From Vitrella brassicaformis (taxonomy: Eukaryota > Sar > Vitrellaceae): DNA of 64,000 nucleotides. The notes beneath the pieces are model-generated. The model searched no databases. It saw only the letters and a program-made list of their open reading frames with translations, and had not been told where the DNA came from. This document shows positions 45,001 through 56,339 of the stretch, in pieces. A program made the position numbers and the translations under genes. The stretch's first letter is position 1; each line of letters starts with the position of its first letter. The stretch is taken from contig CDMY01000759.1 of assembly GCA_001179505.1 (NCBI GenBank), forward strand, positions 6,654 to 70,653, read 5' to 3'.

Positions 45001-46527
45001 CACGGATACGAACATGAAAAAAACGAATGCAGGTAAGCTGAAGCCGCCCATGTCTTTGAGTGCGTGCTGACTTTGAACCCCTCTCCCTCCTCGCCAACGC
45101 CGAATGGGCCCAACTCGCCCACTGGGCCAAACGAGATGGCCGTGGAGTTGTCGAAGTAGTACGCCTTGCTGGTCGTCATGGGGTCGTGGCAACAAGTCTT
45201 CGAATTGGAACAGCGGAAGATCCTGACAGTGAGCAGCAGAACCTGCGTCGCTCCGTCCTTGTGCTGGTGTCATTGATTTACTCACTCGTCGAGGTCTGGG
45301 TTGATGCACTGGTTGTCCTTGCTCCTTCTGAGAATGAGATTGACGCCGCCGACGATCTGGTTGTATCGCTCGTACCGCCCCCACTGTGACTGAGGCAGCT
45401 CGTTGCCAAAGGCATCTGTCTGGCGGAACAGCGTGTTGATCATTCCCACCCTCAACCACTGCCAAAACTACACACACGTGAGAGACACACAGACAGACAG
45501 ACAGACAGACACGTGGGCAAGTGTTGTCTCCATGTATGGTTGCTTACTTCGTCTTCTGTGTGGATGTTCAAAAGCGTCTTTCCCTCGTCGAACTCCGACT
45601 CGCGAACACCACCCGCGATGCTGCAGCCAACCATCCATCCATTTAAATCCAAGCAACAGGGCGCAAGTATGTATTGGGGATGGTTACGTCTGCTCGACTG
45701 AGAATATCTGTGATATGTTCTCATGGCCCCACACCACCAGCACGAAGGCGATGAAGAACAGCAACTGAGACACAGACCCACCCACACACAGACTCATCGA
45801 CCGTTTGATCCTCTGTGTCTCGTGCTGTACCGCGAAGGGCAAAAATCGCACTGCTTGCTCCTCATTCTTGTGATGGTGGATGTATCATGGGAGACAGGCA
45901 ATTAATCGCGCATACCAATCAGCCTATGTCACAATGGACTCCTACACGTCCACAGCTCTTACCGCACGGATCTGGACGAACCTGCACGACGGACAACAGA
46001 CCAACAAAATTGCTTACTCCTCCGTGTCTGCACATCGATCCGTGAGTCTGCTTCTGACTTGAAAAGGTCTTCCTTTGGCACCGTCCCCGTGTATGCGTCA
46101 AGGGGTGGCAGCTTCTGCCTGCCCCGACGCCCCACACTCGAACCAACGCTCCCCCGCCGATGCTCGTGAGCACCCACAGGCTGACCAGTGACCTGCATGT
46201 GCAGAGATAAGGATGAACAGGCACGTGTGTGCAGACTGATGCACGATGTCATAATGATTGCGCACCGGGTGTGAGACGACGGAACATGCATCACCGAGAT
46301 CACTGAGCGGTGCGGTGCCAACGGTGCCCTTCTTCTGGGCGAAGGACCTCGACAAGTTGTCCCTCGTCTTTCGGCACTCCACGTACTCGGCAAACTGCTC
46401 CTGCGTGAGCAAAGGGAGGAATGAAGTCAGTAGCGGAGGGCACGACCTGAGTCGGGGTACTTACCTCAGCCGAATGGAGCGAGCGGTGGTGGGGCACGAT
46501 GAAGCTTGCTGCAGCGAACTCCGTCAT
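42088..46527 (-). CDS. Polycystin-2-like (PKD/TRPP family) cation channel, multi-exon
   Basis: Starts MTEFAAASFIVPHHRSLHSA at 46527. The cytosolic N-terminus is followed by TM1 near 45.75 kb (LLFFIAFVLVVWG). The large extracellular TOP/polycystin domain (about 44.7-45.7 kb) has WLRVGMINTLFRQTDAFG, YNQIVGGVNLILRRSKDNQC and FDFFRGGSVKPTLKLDT, matching the R-x-G-x-x-R...N.C pattern and the 'F.f..gg' strand of polycystins. TM2 is YFLDALFAACFLFFAYSKG, TM3 NFLDWLVVGISAYAIYDWA, TM5 DAFHPAIVFFCIFFAYV, pore region SCLLVMGWFHW, TM6 FMWLFGTLVALIMLNLLLAI followed by VIEAY. The C-terminal tail (42.09-43.5 kb) has a basic stretch, a helix (QLVLSLQDSINALVRRLEAL) and ends GGFKSVSRKR. Polycystins pass Ca2+ in cilia and the ER; subcellular site is not shown here. 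Head to head with the GNAT gene. Confidence 0.82.
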
Positions 46528-46664
46528 CCTGCGAGACTGCCAGTGGGGGCTGTGGGGGCTCGCAGCGTTTTGTCGCAGCGACGTGTCTGGAACAACAAAG
46601 AAGCGTCTCAGCGCCTCTACCGCTGGCAGGTTCCTTCCCCCACCCCTCTGGCCTTCCCCATCCG
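46528..46664. promoter_or_regulatory. 137-bp bidirectional promoter region
   Basis: Space between the start codons of the polycystin-like channel (minus) and the GNAT acetyltransferase (plus). No clear core motif. Confidence 0.4.
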
Positions 46665-47823
46665 ATGGCTACTCCAGAGCCCCAGACAGCAAACGCTCCT
46701 CAGATTCCAGAAATCAGCAAAGAGCCAGCCGAACACCATGGCTCGTTCCTCTCCACGCCGTCCACAGCCCCTTCGTCCACCAAGCACCGTGGGTCCACGC
46801 CCATCAATAAGCTGGCTCAGCCCGCCGAGGCCTACAAGGCCATTGCGAGCGCCAAGACGATAGAGAACATCGGCACGATGGAGACCAAGGGAGGCAGGGT
46901 CAACATGGAACTGATGGACTTTGACCACATCGTTGTTGAGGAGGTGGATCAGATGGGGACCCTCTGGCGAACCATTCTGTACGAGGAGTTTGGCATCCCC
47001 AAGGACGATGACCTCGACAAGGACTTCAGGACGCCAGACGTCTACTTCCACAAAAGTGTAAGCCTTACCCATCCCTTTGTGTCTGTCTATCTTGTCTTGT
47101 CTGTCTGTGGGTGTGCAGGCTCGTGGTGCTCTGATATGTGTGCGCGACGTGGCGACCGACAGCATTGTGGGGACGAGCGGCATCAAGCATGGCGGCAACC
47201 CCAGCGACCCCAACGAGGCAGAGCTCACGCGGGTGTATCTGTACGAGGCCTACCGCGGCTCAGGTGTGGGCAAGAGGATGGTCATCCTCTGCCTCGACCA
47301 CGCCTGGGCCCTGGGGTACCGCATCGTCACCCTCACCACATCGTCGTGCCACGTCCCGGCATTCAACCTCTACAGAAAACTGGGCTTCGAGCAGGTGACC
47401 TTCGAAGACAGAAAAGTCTTTCAATGGATCATACAATGTCTCCTTCGTCTGTGTACTTGATGGCCGATCAATCAGATGCCGCCTGACCGTCGTCGGCGAG
47501 GGTCTCAGTTCATGGCGCTGGACTTGCAGCAGTTCGAGGCGCACCACCCCAATGAGGACAATGTGGAGGAGACAGGCACCAACGAAGAGTGGGTTGACAC
47601 CGAGGCCGGCAAGACGTCATTCCTCGACCTCGCTGAAGTCATGGCCAAACTCAGGCTGCAGGAACAGGTCGGTAGAGCGTCAGAACATGGATGTACGTCA
47701 AGGACGACGTGGTAGATTCACGTGTCATTCATTTTTCAGGAAGAGAGAGGGAAAGAGGAAGCGGCAGAGGACAACGAGGAGAACGAGGAAGAGGACCTGG
47801 TGGGAGGGGAGGCTAGTGGATGA
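46665..47823 (+). CDS. GNAT-family N-acetyltransferase
   Basis: Starts MATPEPQTANAPQIPEISKE at 46665; a Ser/Thr/Pro-rich leader of about 60 residues precedes the domain. Exon 1 holds VNMELMDFDHIVVEEVDQMG and ends YFHKS. Exon 2 (from about 47119) gives ALICVRDVATDSIVGTSGIK, LTRVYLYEAYRGSGVGKRMV (acetyl-CoA binding motif A, R-G-x-G-x-G-K/R) and VPAFNLYRKLGFEQV (motif B). A 60-bp GT-AG intron from about 47415 to 47474 joins TFEDRK to MPPDRRRRGSQFMALDL, which restores the usual C-terminal strand of GNATs; without splicing the frame stops at 47460. An acidic tail after another intron ends VGGEASG. GNATs move an acetyl group from acetyl-CoA to an amine; the substrate cannot be told. The upstream frame is open but I took the ATG just before the leader. 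Confidence 0.8.
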
Positions 47824-48206
47824 GCGGCCCATACTCGTGGGGCGAAGCTTGTTGCATCTATGGTTGCGTGTCCGTACCGTCCCCGACACAGATGTTGATT
47901 GCGACGACGTGAGCGAATCTATTTATAAGTAAAGTGTGACAGGGCGACAAAGGGATGGGTGTGAGTCGGGGAAATGTGTGAATGGATGTATGAGAAAGAG
48001 GGAGGGAGAGAGGAGGCAGGGTGGTGAGGAAGAACACAGCCAATAGGGCCGCGAAGCGCTGACTGCTTCTGACACCGTAATTTCTATTGCTCATCGATGG
48101 ATAAGGGACCGATGAAGAGCCAGTAAAAAGGACCACACGATTAGGATTGTACTCAATTTTGCCCCATGAATGTCCCAATCGCACATACGCATTCACACGC
48201 GAATCT
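47824..48206. other. Convergent intergenic region
   Basis: 383 bp between the GNAT stop and the stop of the minus-strand EF-hand gene. GA-rich at 47990-48020. No gene seen. Confidence 0.4.
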
Positions 48207-49817
48207 TCACCAGCCCACCAAGTACTGCTTTTGCACACTCGTCTTGACCACTTCCTTGTTGTGGGCAGCGGTTGGGCTGGTAAAGCCCTCGCAAAATCTG
48301 CGATAGGCCAGCACACGATTGGACAGCTCCAACGGACACCGCATAGAGGCGTTGGGTGGACTGCCAACCTACATGCATATACAAGAAAGAGACCCCATAT
48401 CTCTATGTCTCTCTCACTGTGCTCACAACAAGTTGGGTGTTCTGCAGGGCCGATGGATCACGAGGCACCTCCTCTCCCTCCTGGTGCGCATGCGCATCGA
48501 AGAACACGTACATCTCCTCATCGCTCAGGTTGACGCCTGGAACAAACAGAACACGCCACTCACCTTCTCAAGCCGTATTCCAATGGCCGTTTCTCCGCTC
48601 ACCGAGGAGGCGGAAGGCGTCTTCGACAACTCGGTAATCGGCAACACCAGTGCGCAGCAAATCCGCCTGCATGAATGGCATCAGGCACCTCACCTCACCG
48701 TGAGAGTGAGACACGATTTCTGTCTCGCTGAATGGGTTGAAATACCTTCTTGAACGCACCGAGGAGTATCTCAAACTCTGTGTGTGCATGGTGGCTCCGC
48801 TGGAAGAGCTGCAAAACAGCAGCAGAGCAGGACTATCAAGGCCAGCCTCTCATGCCGACATACATACCTTGATCCTGAGTTTCTTCTCGGCCTTGTCCAG
48901 GATGCCTTTCCGCCTCTAAATTCCATTCAGAAACATGAATCAATTCCTGATTGCCTGGCCATCTTCGCGTACCTGCCCTTCATTCATGGGAACCGGTATG
49001 TGCCAGCAGGCAGTGATGAGGTCCTCAAAAGCCTGGTCGTCACGGAAGGGGTAGCTGGCACTTATCTCCCTCCAGAAGAAACAGAATTCATCCCACTCTA
49101 CGTCATGGATCTCTGGCCGCGCCTTGGGGCCGTCCCCCGGCTCATACGGCTCGTCGCTCTTCCACTGTCCGAGCTTCGAGAATGCCATCTCAAACTCCTT
49201 CCTGCATGATCACGAGACAGACATGCACTCATGCAGCTGCTCATGTGGCCATGCAGAGCGTCTTACCTGACTTGGTCTGGATGTCGTCTCTGCGCAAAGA
49301 CAAGGGGGTGGTTCGTGGGGTCGAGAGATAACAGGACGGCCGCGGGAGAGATCTTGCCCTTGCTGTCGACGTCCAAGAAGTGGAACAGACGCTCAACAGC
49401 CTCCTTCCGCCTGTCGGTGAAAAATTGACGCATGAGCTCATGCAAAAGCACCTGGGGCTTCCTGCAGTCAGTGCAAACAGCAAGGACACCACCAGCTGAA
49501 CAAGAGACCTCCCTCATTTTAGGACGCTCTGTCTCCTACCCCCGACACGCCTGATGGAGCCGCTGCAGGTGTTGCTGCGCGAGATGAATGCCTGCCTTGC
49601 CGAAGGCCATCTCAAAGTGCATGACGGTGAGCGGCGGCAGCGGGGCATCCTTGTCGACTCCCTCTTCTTCAAGTCTGCGACGCAGCCCCTCGGAGATGGC
49701 GTCGAATATTTCCCGAAGTTGTCGAACTTTGTGGACTTGCTGCTTGGCGGCGAGCTGCACCTTGACCGCCTCGAATGCCTCTTGAGGCTCGACATTGCCT
49801 GAGGTCAGGCACGCCAT
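48207..49817 (-). CDS. EF-hand, calcyphosin-like protein, multi-exon
   Basis: Reads MACLTSGNVEPQEAFEAVKV from 49817, then VRQLREIFDAISEGLRRRLE and LTVMHFEMAFGKAGIHLAQQ, helix pairs typical of EF-hand arrays. The next exon has RLFHFLDVDSKGKISPAAVL, an EF loop with Asp at 1 and 3 but no acidic residue at 12, so a degenerate site. Then come EIHDVEWDEFCFFWREISAS and DDQAFEDLITACWHIPVP, the 'eFe.f...iSa...dd..Fe..l...W.i' pattern of calcyphosin-like flagellar EF-hand proteins. Later exons: DYRVVEDAFRLLGERRNGHW, LSDEEMYVFFDAHAHQEG, and LELSNRVLAYRRFCEGFTSP, ending KQYLVGW at 48207. Calcium binding may be weak. A ciliary role is inferred from family resemblance. The first exon is uncertain: an open frame continues upstream without an ATG, so a 5' exon may be missing. 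Confidence 0.6.
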
Positions 49818-50898
49818 CGTCGCCACTCGAAGTTTCTTCTTTGCCCCCAGAGCCCCCACCGTGGCCCGACCCGCCCGTAGTTGTCCATCTCCCGAGCCGC
49901 CCCGGGCAAATGCAACAGTTCTTCTCCTCCATTATAATGCTCATCGAGGGCTTGCTTGGACACCACGACTGCTGGCGCGGCTGGGATGTAAACACACACG
50001 TTTTGTCGCCAAGCCGCACAAAAAGCAGTGCAATGGATGGGTGGTGGTGGGTGGATAGCACACTCGGACTTTGATCAGCGGAGTTAGAGTCCTTTATCTC
50101 TGTTCGTTGTGCTGTACATGTGGTGCCGTGACACTCAACTCTCAAGGCACACATACAGGCATTCATGCTGTCGATGGCTATGATACGTCCTGTTGCTCTG
50201 AGTCTCATAAAAGCACTCGATTTAGCATTGAGTCCTGGGGCGCCTGCCTGCCTGCCTGTCTGCCTGTCTGTCGCCGCTTCATTCACTGCGCTTGCCGTGT
50301 CACACCCTCATCGCGCCTCGCAGGGCAACCAGCGTGCTAAGCAGAGATCTGGCACACATTTCGATGCATTCATAAGATTCGCTGTACATTTCACGCGCTC
50401 GGTCGCATTGTTCGCAGGCAGGCTTCTGCAGAGCTACTGTATGCCAGTGAGTCATGCATCTGATCTACCTCAAGAACTGACGCCAGGACACGCTCCAAAC
50501 ACACACGAACTTAGTCATAGCATACCCCAAAAAATCTCTGTCACTTGCTTTCTCTCGCTATCCGCCCGTCGCCAAAAACTCAAGACGGCCAAAAAGACAT
50601 TCATTGGACCTTCGCCAAGGCAACAGATGAATGGGGCATGCCTGTCCATGCCTCTCCTCTCTCTCTCAGTCTGTCTCGGACGTTGAGAGACGTTGACTAC
50701 ATGAGCAGCGCTCTCTCACTCGGAAACGCCGCAAAATGCCTCTCTTGCTCACTCTCTGCCATGCAGTCAAGAAGCGATAACAGCACCCACCCCATCTCAC
50801 ATCAATCCACTGCTCATCCATCTGACTGTACACACATAACCGCAGCCACCGGCCCAACTGCACTCCACTCCCATCCCCTCCCCTCTTCCTATTGAACA
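49818..50898. other. 1.1 kb without a recognised gene
   Basis: Contains the 5' flank of the EF-hand gene and the 3' flank of the sigma-factor gene, both minus strand. Simple CTGCCTGC repeats near 50243-50270. An upstream exon of the EF-hand gene could lie near 49850-50000; nothing else is supported. Confidence 0.4.
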
Positions 50899-53800
50899 TC
50901 ACGAAGAAGACACAGCAGCCCTCTTCCTCTCACGCTGCCCGGTCGTCTTGGCCCCATTGATCTTTACACGCCACCCGTTGACGGACATCGCTTCGCTCAC
51001 GCCTCCACTCTCGTCGTCCTCCTTCATGGCTCCGGGCGCGCTGGGCGCCTCAGGCGGCGAAGGCAGGGTGAGAATGCGGCTGGGGAAGACGCCCTTCTTG
51101 GAGCACACCATCCGAAGACTCTGTTCCATCGTGGGGTGACACGCCAGCAGACACATGGTGGTCTGGGGACGCGGGATGCCGTCGGCCGCAAGGATGTTCT
51201 GCATGTACCCCTTGCGCACCTCCAGTGCGTCGAAGGAGTGGCTGACGGGGCCGCGCGACACGCACGGCACCACTTCTGTGCCCCGCTCCACCCACTGGGC
51301 GTAACGGCCGCGATAAGGCAGCGAGTCAATGCTGCGGGCGGCGCAGTAAATGACCACACGATGAGACCCACTCTGATGGATGAGGGAGCTCTCCAGCAAG
51401 GCGCGCAGGGGGCCGATGTTGGCCTCGGTTGCGAAGAGCAAGAGGGTCGTGACCGCGTATTTGCCGCTCGAAGTGAGGAAGTCGCCGATGGCAATGCCCT
51501 CGCCCTCAGGACGCGTCAGCTGACACACACAGACATGTACAGACCAGACGAGAAGTAAGCGACGATAACGGACGACGATGCCATTCGTACGTACCTGAAT
51601 CGGTGTGTCAGGGTCTGCCGTAGCGAGCCACTGCAGCTCTTTGCACTTGACTCGCCTCCCCGAATCCGACCTCGTGTACTCCTTGATGAGGAAGTCCAGC
51701 CGTCGTGATGCTCCCTCCCTCTCACCGCCACTCGACTTCACTGGAGCAAGCAGACCCGGCGGCGGGCTAGAAATCGGCAGCGTGACCACTGAGCCACCGC
51801 TTGCTGGCGCAAGGTGCGCATACATGCCCGGCGTGGTGTAGCTGTCGAGCATAGAGGGCGGCACCTCCACTGTCACGTGTCGGTACCCCTCTCCGGCGGG
51901 CACCGATACGACGACACGGCCAGTGTGCCAGTCAGCCGAAGATGGACGCGGAGACTGTGCTGGGGGTGAAGAACTGGGGCCGGCCAGACGAGTGGACGGC
52001 TGGCTTTGCAAGGCATCATCAGAGGATCGCGAGAGGGCTGCCGGCGTCCAGCTGTTGTCATCCAGGTCCATGTCGTCCTCCTCGCTGCCCAGCATATCGG
52101 CCGCCTCGCCCACCCCTGTGTCGATGGTCTCATAGAGCTTGGAAAGCTGCTCCTCCCGCCACGTCTTGGCCAGCTCCCGGGCGTTCTGGATCCCATGCTG
52201 GCTCGCATAGAACCTCGCCGACTTGCGGGTGCTGCCGATGAACACCACGGCCTCAAAAGCCTTGACCTCGGGCTCCCAGAACACACCGATCGGATCAGGA
52301 TCCTCGCCGGACACATCCAGCGACAGCGTGTCGAGTGAGGGGACGGGTTGGGGGAAGGAGAGGGGCGCCTCACGGGTCATCTCCGATGGCAGAATGGGCT
52401 CGGAGGCATCGACCCGCTCGTCGAGTGACAGCCTCTGGCGCTTACCCGTCGCCTTGGCCTTGGCGGGGATGCGGATCTCTCGGGACCGCTTGGCCTTGGT
52501 GGACTTCTTGGCTTGGGGACGACCCAGCTTCACGCAGAGCAGGTCTCTGAGCTGCTGTCGCTTCTCCATTAGCAGCGGGCTGTTGCTGAAGTCAGTCGAA
52601 GCTGTTATGGGGTCGTCAGTCTCGAGTGGCCGTGGGTTGAGGTACGAGTCCATCTTGGTCAGCTGCTCTAGCCGCCTCTCCCGCACCTGCTCGGCCGCGT
52701 CGATCTGCCCCTCCAGCTGCACAATGCGGGTGACACAGTCCTCAAGCTCCCGCATCCTCGTCAAGCCGATCTTGAAGCGGCTCTCGATCTCTAACAGCGC
52801 TGCCTCGTCGACGCCTTCAAGCAGGGCGGTGTCGGTGGCATTGGCGATGTCTGGTGGATCATCGGTGCCCAATAGGTGGGACAGGAAAACCCCAACTAGA
52901 TCGGGAACCTTTAATCTGTAGGATGCAGTCACACCAGGACAGACAATGGGGGTCTTCCTTCCTCTTTTCGAGAGTCTGGCTAAAGTGACCTGTTCCTCAG
53001 GTAGCCGCGTTCGTTCTTGGAGCGCCGGTCGTTAGTCACCGTGTCGAGGATCTGATCGTAGACGCCCATCAGCTCCTCCATCTGGCGGCTCGGCCGGGAC
53101 TCTCGAAGACCCAGCGACACCGGCTGAGGTCCCACCAGCCCTCCCTCCTTTTCGACTGAAAAAAGGCATCAGCAAAGGACTCGTGTGTGAAGACGCATAA
53201 GAGGGGCCGGTGGTGGCTTTGCTCACCTGATGCGGCGTCAGTACTCGGCATGAGCACTTGTGGCCCCGATGCCAGCGCGAATTCGTCGGTCGACACGTAT
53301 TTGACGTAAGGCGTCTTGCCGGTTGTCTCGACAATCTCGGCTACCCGCCTCTCCGTCTCCTGCTTGATCTCGTCGGCGGTGGGTTCACGACCGAGCTCCT
53401 GCGACGGACACATACAGTGGGTGAAGGGCTGATGGTATCCTGTGTGCCCCCGAGCTGTTGCCTACCGCTTTCAGGTCTCTGAAGATCTCGTTCCTCAGTC
53501 CGAGTGACCTCATGAGCAGGACGGTGATGGGCATGGCCCGCTCCTTGGCCATGCACACCTGGAGGGCCTGCTTCACCTTTGTTGTGATAACAGTCGCCAG
53601 CTTGAACCCACGGCGGTACTCGTACGCATCGACGGCCGATGACACGCCACGGATGGCAGCCTGAAGGGACACACGCACACGCAGAGAGAAGGCATCCATC
53701 GACACGGATGCAGGAAGGCGAGGGCATGCATCCTCACGTACCGCGATCAGGTCGGAGACGTAGACCATTCTGGTGGTGAAGTAGGGCTCAGCGAGCCTGT

Positions 53801-56059
53801 AAGCCAGCCGCAGGTTGTGCCGTGTGAGCTGGCTCCTCGCGTAGCCTCCCTCCACCTCAAGGGCCAACAGATACCGACTCACACGCACACCGTGGGCATT
53901 CTACCGTGTCAACAAACCACAGAGACGAGAATGGGTCATGTGTGAGTGCATAGATTTGCCGGGAACAAGTGAAGCTCTCACCCTGAATCGGTAGAACCAC
54001 GAGTCGAGCTCCTCGAGGTTGAAGACCCTCTCCTCGGTGCCCGCCGCATCGATGCAGAGCTTCAGCAGCGGGGGGATGAGAGCGCGGGTGGCCAGCGACA
54101 GGTTGGTCAGGGCCTTCTTGACCTCCTGCTGAGAGATCGACGTCTCACCCTGCGACTGAGACCGCTCCTCGATGTAAGACAGCAGCTCGTCGTTAAAGGG
54201 CTTGTCCAAGACGTCACGCACGCGCCTGCAGCGCAATGCACCCATCCCGCGCATGAGGTCCGTCCAGCTTTCCGTGAGTGCGTGCTTACTGGTCCATGAT
54301 GTTGTGTTTGAAGCCGGCCTCTTTGTCCATGCCGAAGTAGTCAAGCATGGCATTGTAGTAGGGCATTAGCGACACCAGCTCCCTAATGAGCTCAGGGAGG
54401 ATGTCGACGGGCTGTACTTCCAGCAGCTCCTTCCACAACGACGCCCTGAACCGACCGCCCGTCGCCTTGCGCTGCTTCTCCCACTTGGTCTCGCGGGCAC
54501 GGACCTCCAATCCACGCACAAACCTGCAAACGGAAGACGGCGCGACACGTGCATCAGTGGAAGGTTGATGTGCTTCTTGACAAAAAACTCACCTGCCGAT
54601 TTCCATCCGCAAAGCGAGCTTCTGCACTTCTTTCGGAGGCAGCGGCGGGAAGGCCCCCAAGACGGCACCGAACTGGGACAGGGACACCCTCTCAGCCTCG
54701 CTCTGGAAGTTGGCCCCCGGGGGGAACTGCCACTCCCTTCCAACCTCCTCCCTGACCGTCTCCCGCCGCCGCCTCTCCTCTGCCTTGGTCAGGCCTGACG
54801 CCTGCAGTACCAACACGCCGCCATTCTCCACAGAGAGACTCACTCCAGCAGATGACTCGAGGTCCGACGCCAGCTCGGCCACTCGTGCGGTGGGATAGGA
54901 CGTGTCAGACGCCTGCGACTTGTCGCCGGACAGGGAGACGAACTTGTCGTAGGAAGAGCCGCTTGGTGACCCTTTCCCCTTGGGGCGAAAGACGGAAACA
55001 AACTGGTCTTCCTCGGGGCGGAAGACGGCGCTCATCTCGACCTGGATGGGGCTCTCATCGTCTTCCCCACCGTCAGCCCAACGCGGCACCGTGGGGGTCG
55101 GCTCAAGCAGCCTGGCCGCCAGGTCCTGTGCCGACTCGCGCCGATAGGCCGGGAAGACCTCGAAAACCTCGTCATACCGCCCTCGAGGCTGAGGCGCACT
55201 GGCAACAGGGGATGTCACATTGCCGCCCATCAGCTGAGTGGAGAGCGCTGCGGTCTGTGTGCCGGCAGTGAGGGACGCAAGCTGCAGCTCGGGCAGGAAG
55301 GCGCTGGAGGGAAGAATGGGCGCTGCGGGGGAGGGGTCGGGCATGATGCCAGCCGCGGACGCCGCGGATGGGCGATCACGGAACTGAGGGATCTCCTCTG
55401 TGGGAAAGGGGAAAGGCAACCAAGCAAGCCGGTGTGCGTGAAGGACATGGGGTACGGCTCTTGACGTACCAGTGCTGATGTTGTATTTCTGCATGAGTGA
55501 AAGCGCCTCATCCTCGGTGATCTTCCCAGTCCGAATCTTCCTGCGCACGCACAAATACGCAGCACAAAAGGCCGTGCCATGTCGGACACTCACTGGCTAT
55601 CACCTCACCCCTCCCTCACCTTTCGAAATGAATGAGGACCATCTTTCGCTGCTCGGCGGTCAAAAAATCCTCCCGGGCAAATCTGGCCTGACCGCTGGCT
55701 GACCTCCTCATACCCCCCCTCCTCTCCTGGTCCTCGTCTGTGTCTTGCTTCTCCTCAGAGAAGAAATTATCCCACACCCAGCCGAGAAAACCGTCAAACT
55801 TGCGGCTCCTGGCGGACTGGAAGGTCACAGGGGCCCGCTTGCGACTCGTGTCAGTCTTGGACAGGCCGCGGCGTGGGTCCGGGGGGATGAGGGAGGGCAG
55901 GAAGGCTGTCTCCATTCGCTGATGTGGCCGCACACAGACAGATGAGGCGAACAGAAGGACGAGCAAGAGACCAAAGAGGACGCGGCGCGCTGCTGACGAC
56001 TGCCGAGAGTGTCTGTTCGACCGCTGATAGTGGCCGAAGCGCCGCAGGCTGATGCCCAT
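50899..56059 (-). CDS. Plastid-type sigma-70 factor fused to an FNR-like oxidoreductase domain
   Basis: Starts MGISLRRFGHYQRSNRHSRQ at 56059, then a hydrophobic segment (RVLFGLLLVLLFASSVCV) and a Ser/Arg-rich stretch, a layout like a signal plus transit leader for a complex plastid. A variable N-terminal half follows. Sigma region 2 is clear: SQLTRHNLRLAYRLAEPY, VYVSDLIA spliced to AAIRGVSSAVDAYEYRRGFK, then VKQALQ; region 3 has ELGREPTADEI. The exon ending RGYLRN joins in frame at about 52915 to LKVPDLVGVFLSHLLG. DEAALLEIESRFKIGLTRMR-ELE (52711-52812) resembles region 4.2. After a Lys/Ser-rich linker, 51040-51912 matches plastid FNR-like oxidoreductases: VTLPISSPPPG, RLDFLIKEYT, TLLLFATEANIGPLRALLES, YCAARSIDSLPYRGRYAQWV, KGYMQNILAADGIPRPQTTM, CLLACHPTMEQSL. 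The usual G-x-G before IxPLR is replaced by TEAN, and LCG-x-x-x-M by LLACHPTM, so nucleotide binding may be altered. Sigma factors guide bacterial-type RNA polymerase to promoters. Confidence 0.78.
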
Positions 56060-56315
56060 ATCAGATCAGCACAGCTGCTGCCATGCAGGGACTGGCAGTC
56101 GAGGAGCCAGATGAGGGTCAACGCGAGGGGCGCAGCACCATCCTGGACAGCCTCTTCCTCTTCATCAGCTCCTTGGTGTCTGACCTCTCCAGCAGCTGAT
56201 CTTTAGGGCTGATGCGCAGCACTTGAAGGCAGCTGCGTTCTCATACTACAGCACACAAAGGCACTGGCACTTCTACGCTGCGGGGACGCGAGCTCGAATC
56301 CGTCGAGAAAGGCAC

Positions 56316-56339
56316 AAACCCTAACCCCGCAAACCCTAA
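56316..56339 (+). promoter_or_regulatory. Two telo-box-like motifs
   Basis: AAACCCTAA occurs at 56316-56324 and again at 56331-56339. This is the plant-type telomere repeat unit and also the telo-box promoter motif. It lies about 260 bp upstream of the sigma-factor start (minus strand). Confidence 0.45.

Noticed and set aside
45488-45512. Short GACAGACAGACAGACA array as a CRISPR-like repeat
   Set aside because: It is a tetranucleotide microsatellite without spacers, in a eukaryotic intron.
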